The translations under genes were made by a program, and so were the position numbers. Below the pieces are notes generated by a model. That model had not been told where the DNA came from. It worked only from the letters and a program-made list of their open reading frames with translations, and searched no databases. Positions 5,696 to 10,053 of a DNA stretch of 10,053 bases are shown piece after piece (the stretch's first letter is position 1; the number at the start of each line of letters is the position of its first letter). Source of the stretch: Candidatus Woesearchaeota archaeon. Its GTDB lineage: Archaea > Nanobdellota > Nanobdellia > Woesearchaeales > UBA10216. The stretch is from assembly GCA_023269295.1 (NCBI GenBank), contig JAHFTU010000041.1, positions 1-10,053 on the forward strand. Direction: 5' to 3'.

Positions 5696-6358
5696 CTATT
5701 TTATCTGCTGCCCGAGCTTTGCCCAGTCTTCGAGGAACTGCTTCAGCCCAGCATCAGTCAATGGGTGCCTGTAGAGCTGTTCAATGATTTTGAATGGGCA
5801 TGTTGCTATGTCAGCGCCGAGCAGCGCTGCCTGCTTGACGTGGTCAGGGTGCCTTACGCTGGCAAACAGTATCTTTGTCGGGAACTCGTAGTTGTCGTAG
5901 ATTTGCCTTATCTCTTCAACCAGCTCCACGCCGTCCTGGCCGATGTCATCAAGCCTTCCAACGAACGGGCTGATTATGTAAGCTCCTGCCTTCGCAGCCA
6001 AGAGCGCCTGGTTTGCTGAGAAGCACAATGTTACATTGGTTCTTATGCCCTCCTTTGCAAGCGTCTTGACTGCTTTCAGCCCATCTGGGGTCAGCGGGAC
6101 CTTGACCACAACATTCTTGTGGATTTTTGCGAGTATGCGGCCTTCGTGGAGGATGTCCTCGTATTTGACAGCAACAACCTCGGCAGACACATCGCCTTGG
6201 ACTATCTCGCAGATTTCCTTTACAATCATCTTGAAATCCTTGCCCTTGTCCTTCTCCTTGGCAACAAGGCTGGGATTTGTCGTTACCCCGTCAAGGATTC
6301 CCCAGTCGTTTGCCTGCCTTATCTCGTCAATGTTGGCTGTATCAATGAATATTTCCAT
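5696..6358 (-). CDS. tal: Transaldolase, short (TalC/FSA-like) subfamily
   Basis: This class I aldolase-fold enzyme has 220 residues, the usual length for the small subfamily that includes transaldolases and fructose-6-phosphate aldolase. TTNPSL lies at 26-31, the Schiff-base lysine is K86 in VVVKVPLT, TNVTLCFS is at 107-114, and RLDDIG at 135-140. Two residues that separate the activities are visible: E60 (VSAEV) and F132 (SPFVGR). Fructose-6-phosphate aldolase of E. coli has Gln and Tyr at these places, so transaldolase is favoured here. The reaction moves a dihydroxyacetone unit between fructose 6-phosphate and erythrose 4-phosphate, which connects to the fructose 6-phosphate used by GlmS. 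A G-rich stretch (GGGGGATGA) lies about 4 nt before the ATG and may act as a ribosome-binding site. The gap to the upstream HAD gene is 81 nt, the largest in the cluster. Confidence 0.88.
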   Translation of the reverse strand: MEIFIDTANIDEIRQANDWGILDGVTTNPSLVAKEKDKGKDFKMIVKEICEIVQGDVSAEVVAVKYEDILHEGRILAKIHKNVVVKVPLTPDGLKAVKTLAKEGIRTNVTLCFSANQALLAAKAGAYIISPFVGRLDDIGQDGVELVEEIRQIYDNYEFPTKILFASVRHPDHVKQAALLGADIATCPFKIIEQLYRHPLTDAGLKQFLEDWAKLGQQIK

Positions 6359-6395
6359 TTTTCATCCCCCATCTGCTATAGTTTTTTGGATTGAA

Positions 6396-6412
6396 CCTTT
6401 TTATCAAAAAGG
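6396..6412 (-). promoter_or_regulatory. 17-bp palindrome and possible promoter upstream of tal
   Basis: CCTTTTT (6396-6402) and AAAAAGG (6406-6412) form a perfect inverted repeat around ATC in the 81-nt gap before tal. On the - strand it reads TTTTTGATAAAAAGG, whose AT-rich centre lies about 45 bp before the tal ATG. It could be a TATA element giving a leader of about 20 nt, or an operator for a dimeric regulator. On the + strand it is followed by T-rich DNA, but no + strand gene lies nearby to be terminated. Confidence 0.3.
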
Positions 6413-6439
6413 GTCATGTTTTTATTGTTTTCGTTATAG

Positions 6440-7096
6440 TTATCCAAATGTTGCCCTGATGATGCTTGAGCTTAGCGCCGTCAGGCTGTCCACTGCAGTG
6501 TCTGCTTTAGACACGTCATGGCTTGCCGTTGATGGGGTTCGCAGTGCGATGCAGGGCATGCCTGCTGCCTTGGCCGCGGCAACCCCTGACGCAGAGTCCT
6601 CAATTACAAGGCATTCCGCAGGGCTTAGCCCGAGCTGCCTGGCAGTCGTGAGGAAAACTTCAGGGTTTGGCTTGCCGTGGGCAGTGTCCTCGCACGAGAC
6701 AATGGTGCGGAAGTATTTTGCTATCCCAAGGCGCTGGATAACAGCATCAATAACTCGTCGGTACTGGCCCGAGGCAATTGCTAGCTGGTACTCATGCTGT
6801 CTGAGGTCCCGGAGGAGCTCTAACAGTCCCTGGCTTGCTGCAATGCCTTCCTTGCTGATGAGGGAAACGACAGTCGCGGTTTTTTCCGTGACAAGGTAAT
6901 CAACAGCTTCAGGCAGCGTGAACATGTCTTTGAACATTTCCCAGCTTTTCTTTGTTGATAGGCCGACCATAGCGTCGTTTTCCTGCTGGGAGACAGTATA
7001 GCCAAATTTTTTGAGGACAATGTTGTCAGCCCTGAAGTGTATCGGCTCTGTATCGGCTATGACACCATCGTGGTCAAAGATTACTGCTTTTATCAT
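6440..7096 (-). CDS. HAD-superfamily sugar-phosphate phosphatase or mutase, beta-phosphoglucomutase-like
   Basis: The 218-residue product has the four HAD motifs. Motif I is FDHDGVIADTE, with nucleophile D8 and general acid D10. Motif II is the serine of AIASG near 109, motif III is K142 in HGKPNPE, and motif IV is VIEDSASG with E166 and D167. A helical cap occupies about residues 16-85, typical of the subfamily containing beta-phosphoglucomutase, phosphoglycolate phosphatase and small sugar phosphatases. Substrate cannot be assigned. Its place in an amino-sugar cluster suggests a hexose or amino-sugar phosphate. It begins 13 nt after the LAGLIDADG gene stop. The bases before its ATG (ACTCACAAAA) show no SD site, so its translation may depend on the gene inserted upstream. 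Confidence 0.8.
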   Translation of the reverse strand: MIKAVIFDHDGVIADTEPIHFRADNIVLKKFGYTVSQQENDAMVGLSTKKSWEMFKDMFTLPEAVDYLVTEKTATVVSLISKEGIAASQGLLELLRDLRQHEYQLAIASGQYRRVIDAVIQRLGIAKYFRTIVSCEDTAHGKPNPEVFLTTARQLGLSPAECLVIEDSASGVAAAKAAGMPCIALRTPSTASHDVSKADTAVDSLTALSSSIIRATFG

Positions 7097-7109
7097 TTTT
7101 GTGAGTGTT

Positions 7110-8597
7110 TTAAGTTTCAGTTTGGTGACTTATCTCTTTCTGGACTTGTTGTAAACAAGCCATCATTTTATTACCTTTTTCAGTGAGTTTGTAACAGGAA
7201 TTAAGCATTTTATTTTTTCTAAATTCGGCTTTTATCCACGAATTGATGCTTTTCCTGGCTCCTAGGATAAATTGTGCTGTTTCAGTGTTAATCAGTCTAG
7301 TGAAAAATATTTTTCTTCTTTTAGGGTAATAGTTAAAAATTAATTTGTAAAGTGAAGGCATATTTTTTATAAATTCAAGCGCACCTATTCGGATATAACA
7401 TTTACCATTTTTTTCTGTTACGGCTCTATACCTGAGTTTAGAGATATTAAGCACCTTTTCCAAAATTAACATGTCGCTGGGGTTAGTAGCTATTTGTACA
7501 TGTCCTCTCTTATTTGCATTACTTGCACCATCACCCTCAAACACGCCTAAAATAAAGCGTATGGCCAATTCTCGATTCTTTTTAGTATAAATGTAATTAA
7601 GTAAACCGTTTAAAAGTCGATTGTATAGGTTTAGCACTAATAATCGATTCTCTCGGATTATTAATGTGCCATATTTGTTAAATTTTCTGGCCGTAAAAGA
7701 ATTAGAAGGCCTAAACCATATTCCTGATATGCTTACGCCAGCTCGCTTCAGCCAGTGGTTTCTGAGCAATTCTTCAGTATTTATGTAGTCACCCTTATGA
7801 TTAGTAAATGATAAGCTAAAGTTGGGAGATGAATTCTTCACTATTTTTTTGTGCATCTCCAGATAGTATTTAGCTTGTTCAAAAGTCGATGCGCAAATCG
7901 CCCAACCATTGCCTTTTTTAGTCCCGTCAGCAAAATAAGCCCCAAAATAATGTGCCAAATCATCGTAAGAAATTTGGGTTGTAATAATCAATGGAGGTTT
8001 ATGCTTTTCTATTATAATGGCTTCTTCATTTTCTAATAAAGAAAAATTCAACCCTTTTAATATCGAAAGAGTTAAGTGCTCAGATTTTTTCGGATTTACC
8101 TGTGAGAGGGAAGAAGTCTTGATAACTGCACTTTTTCCGTAGTATTTCGGTCCTAGGAAAGTGTAATATTCTTTACTTCCATGATGTAATCTGGTATCAA
8201 TCCTACTATAAAGGTTGCTGCTTAAACCTTCTATTTGTAATTTCATTTTTATGATGGTGTCCTGTTTTAAGTTAAGTTTTTCAGCGATATCTATTGGGAA
8301 GTATATCTTTCCATCACGATCGACCTCTGTAAAAAATCCTTCGATTGGAATGATTTTTGCTTTGATTTCTTTTCCGATAAGATTATACTTTTCAGTAACC
8401 TTTCGAGATATATAAATGCCTTTGTAGTCATAAACTCTGATTCTCCCAAATAAGCTAACGAGTTGTGAATTGCATTTGATTAAAATATTAACGCTGGAAC
8501 CTATTTCAAAATCGTTAGACAAGTTTTTTTTAAATTGAATAAAGCCCATTCCTGATTTGTTGGCTTTGCGTATTTTGCATAGGCATTTGATTACCAT
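7110..8597 (-). CDS. LAGLIDADG-type homing endonuclease-like protein with an N-terminal AbrB-like domain
   Basis: The 495-residue product has two LAGLIDADG motifs, LAHYFGAYFADG (214-225) and LAIRFILGVFEGDG (344-357), with acidic residues D224 and D356 at the catalytic positions. Such enzymes cut long DNA targets and spread themselves. Upstream, DRDGKIYFPIDIAEKLNLKQ (93-112) matches the AbrB/SpoVT swapped-hairpin pattern, a likely DNA-binding module. The C-terminal YKLTEKG (469-475) resembles a winged-helix wing. The gene is visibly AT-rich (sampled 60-base rows about 28-38% G+C against about 48% in a glmS row) and uses AAA, AAT and TTA freely, unlike its neighbours. It has its own start, stop and TATA box, and glmS reads through intact to its own stop, so this is a free-standing gene rather than an intein. 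It lies between glmS and the HAD gene and looks horizontally acquired. A regulator of LAGLIDADG descent that no longer cuts is also possible. Confidence 0.8.
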   Translation of the reverse strand: MVIKCLCKIRKANKSGMGFIQFKKNLSNDFEIGSSVNILIKCNSQLVSLFGRIRVYDYKGIYISRKVTEKYNLIGKEIKAKIIPIEGFFTEVDRDGKIYFPIDIAEKLNLKQDTIIKMKLQIEGLSSNLYSRIDTRLHHGSKEYYTFLGPKYYGKSAVIKTSSLSQVNPKKSEHLTLSILKGLNFSLLENEEAIIIEKHKPPLIITTQISYDDLAHYFGAYFADGTKKGNGWAICASTFEQAKYYLEMHKKIVKNSSPNFSLSFTNHKGDYINTEELLRNHWLKRAGVSISGIWFRPSNSFTARKFNKYGTLIIRENRLLVLNLYNRLLNGLLNYIYTKKNRELAIRFILGVFEGDGASNANKRGHVQIATNPSDMLILEKVLNISKLRYRAVTEKNGKCYIRIGALEFIKNMPSLYKLIFNYYPKRRKIFFTRLINTETAQFILGARKSINSWIKAEFRKNKMLNSCYKLTEKGNKMMACLQQVQKEISHQTET

Positions 8598-8620
8598 GCC
8601 GATATATCAGGGCAATCAGT

Positions 8621-8628
8621 ATATAAAG
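8621..8628 (-). promoter_or_regulatory. TATA box for the LAGLIDADG gene, leaderless arrangement
   Basis: On the - strand this reads CTTTATAT and continues ACTGA, a strong archaeal box A centred about 27 bp before the ATG at 8597. The 32-bp gap after glmS therefore holds a complete promoter for the inserted gene. No SD site precedes the ATG, consistent with leaderless translation. HAD and the genes after it may also be transcribed from here. Confidence 0.6.
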
Positions 8629-8629
8629 C

Positions 8630-10053
8630 TTACTTTACTGTACAGCTCTTTGCTAGGTTACGGGGGTAATCAGGGTCTAGTCCTCTAAGAACTGCTATGT
8701 GGTAAGCCAGGATCTGCACAGGGATTATGTTCACGATTGGGCTGGCGTTTCCGGCGTCCGGCACTTTTATCCAGTAGTCGAACACGTCATTGTTTTCCGG
8801 GCTTATGCCTATGATGTAGCCTCCTCTTGCCTTGACCTCTGTTGCGTTGCTTATCATGTCCTGCTTTGTCTCATCATTTGCAACAATAGCAATGCATGGT
8901 ATTCCTTCCTCGATAAGGGCGAGGGGCCCGTGCTTTAGCTCCCCGCCTGCAAAGCCCTGGGCGTGGGTGTAGCAGGTTTCTTGCAGCTTTATGGCCGCTT
9001 CAAGCGCTATCGGGTAATTAACACCACGGCCGATAATAAAGACATCGTTCTTGTCAACAAGAATTTGTGCCAGCCGCTTTATGCGCTCCTCGTACCTTGG
9101 GTTAAGCATGTCATTAACAGCACTCGCGGTATTCATCAGCAACAATTTTCCTTCTTGCAATTTCCCAGCGGTTGCATACGCAAGCAAAGTCAGGACAGCA
9201 AGCTGGGCTGTGGTTGCTTTTGTGCTGACAACCGCCCTTTCAGCTCCTGCATTCACCATGAAAAAATCATCACTGACTCGCATCATGGTTGAGCCAAAAA
9301 CGTTAAGCAAAGACACCACCCTCACATTCTTTGACTTCGCCACTTCAATTGCCTCAAGAACATCAGCTGTTTCCCCGCTTTGGGAAACTGCAAGCATGAA
9401 TGTTTTTGGAGTGAGGTAATGCTGGTAATTGGCGAATTCTGAAGCAACGACAGAGTTGATGTGCTTCTTGGAAATTTTGGAAAAAAGATACTCGGCAACC
9501 AGGCACGTCTTTCCCGCTGTGCCACAACCCACAAAAAATGTGCCAAAGGCGCTTTTGATGTCGTTGGCAACCGTTAGTATCTTAGCATCGTCCTGGTTTA
9601 TTGCCTGGGCGAGCGTGTCCTTTTGCTCCATTATCTCCTTTATGAGGAAGTGGTCATAATCGCCCTTATGGGAAGTTCCGGGGTGCCAGTCAATCCGGAT
9701 AACCCGCTTTGACACTTCCTCGCCTGTTGCAATGTTCAAGAATTTCACGCCGCCGCCAATGATTACCATCTCGTTATCATCCAAGTACATGACCTTGTTT
9801 GTGTGGTCAAGGAATGCGGTGACGTCTGATGCTATAAAGAACTCATCGCTGCCGTTCTCATTCACTCCAACTATTAATGGCGCCCCTTTTCTTGCTGCCA
9901 CCATCTGCTTTGTTGTTGCGTCAATGGCAACGAATGCTGACCTTCCCTTGAGTTTCTTTGCCGCTTCTGCAACCGCAGCGTCAAAGCCCATATGCGAATT
10001 CAAGGCAAATTCCTCAATCAGGTGGGGGATTACCTCTGTATCCGTCTGCGACC
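8630..10053 (-). CDS. glmS: Glutamine-fructose-6-phosphate aminotransferase (isomerizing), 5' end outside the window
   Basis: GlmS makes glucosamine 6-phosphate from fructose 6-phosphate and glutamine, the first step toward UDP-GlcNAc. About 474 codons are visible and the frame runs off the right edge. The first residues seen are SQTDTEVIPHLIEEF, from the glutaminase domain, so the TTG near 10003 is not the true start. Roughly the first 100 residues, with the N-terminal catalytic Cys, lie outside. The two SIS sugar-isomerase domains follow: the first with VGCGTAGKT and SQSGETADV, the second with GRGVNYPIALEAAIKLQE and the active-site segment ELKHGPLALIEEG. The C-terminus ends PRNLAKSCTVK, the conserved tail that contributes to the active site. 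The usual CGTSY loop is CGTAG here, a mild variation. It appears to be the promoter-proximal gene of the cluster. Confidence 0.95.
   Translation of the reverse strand, partial: SQTDTEVIPHLIEEFALNSHMGFDAAVAEAAKKLKGRSAFVAIDATTKQMVAARKGAPLIVGVNENGSDEFFIASDVTAFLDHTNKVMYLDDNEMVIIGGGVKFLNIATGEEVSKRVIRIDWHPGTSHKGDYDHFLIKEIMEQKDTLAQAINQDDAKILTVANDIKSAFGTFFVGCGTAGKTCLVAEYLFSKISKKHINSVVASEFANYQHYLTPKTFMLAVSQSGETADVLEAIEVAKSKNVRVVSLLNVFGSTMMRVSDDFFMVNAGAERAVVSTKATTAQLAVLTLLAYATAGKLQEGKLLLMNTASAVNDMLNPRYEERIKRLAQILVDKNDVFIIGRGVNYPIALEAAIKLQETCYTHAQGFAGGELKHGPLALIEEGIPCIAIVANDETKQDMISNATEVKARGGYIIGISPENNDVFDYWIKVPDAGNASPIVNIIPVQILAYHIAVLRGLDPDYPRNLAKSCTVK

Noticed and set aside
7110..8597. The LAGLIDADG protein as an intein or intron-borne protein of glmS
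   Set aside because: glmS has its normal conserved C-terminus and stop codon before this gene begins. The gene has its own start and promoter, and no splice-junction residues are visible.
10001..10003. TTG as the start codon of glmS
   Set aside because: The frame continues upstream through SQTDTEVIPHLIE, a conserved part of the GlmS glutaminase domain, to the window edge.
1..10053. tRNA or rRNA genes, CRISPR arrays, replication origin
   Set aside because: No cloverleaf-like GTTCRANNC context outside genes, no spaced identical repeats and no origin-like cluster were seen. Gaps between genes are all short.

Overview
The window looks like chromosomal DNA from an archaeon. The evidence is an archaeal-type D-aminoacyl-tRNA deacylase (DTD2/GEK1 family), an archaeal TrmI-type tRNA methyltransferase, TATA boxes about 26-28 bp upstream of start codons (leaderless genes), and one very clear GAGGTGA Shine-Dalgarno site. 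The species cannot be named from this window. An uncultivated lineage is possible but unproven.

Left part (1-2282, + strand). The window opens with the last codons of an integrase-type transposase. It is followed by dtdA, a 42-residue acidic mini-protein with its own promoter, SD site and T-rich terminator, trmI, and a start-less relic of an AbrB-type DNA-binding protein. The relic runs into the 3' end of the opposing gene cluster.

Right part (2279-10053, - strand, read right to left). The order is glmS (5' end beyond the window), an AT-rich LAGLIDADG-type protein, a HAD phosphatase, a transaldolase-family enzyme, an inositol-monophosphatase/fructose-bisphosphatase-family enzyme, glmM and glmU. 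GlmS, GlmM and GlmU together make UDP-GlcNAc from fructose 6-phosphate. The phosphatase and transaldolase beside them can plausibly supply or adjust fructose 6-phosphate. imp, glmM and glmU are tightly coupled: a 4-bp ATGA overlap, then a 1-nt gap before a GTG start. The LAGLIDADG gene looks like an inserted selfish gene, with low G+C, its own TATA box and an AbrB-like domain.

The most notable signal is a pair of related palindromic elements inserted in frame in two unrelated genes, dtdA (569-661) and glmU (3369-3416). They share the ends CCCAAGTC and GACTTGGG and the centre GACTGGGCCCAGTC. The remaining stem bases differ between copies but stay paired. Lengths are 93 and 48 nt, both multiples of three, and the copies are read in different frames. 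This resembles the protein-coding palindromic elements described in Rickettsia, here in an apparently archaeal genome.
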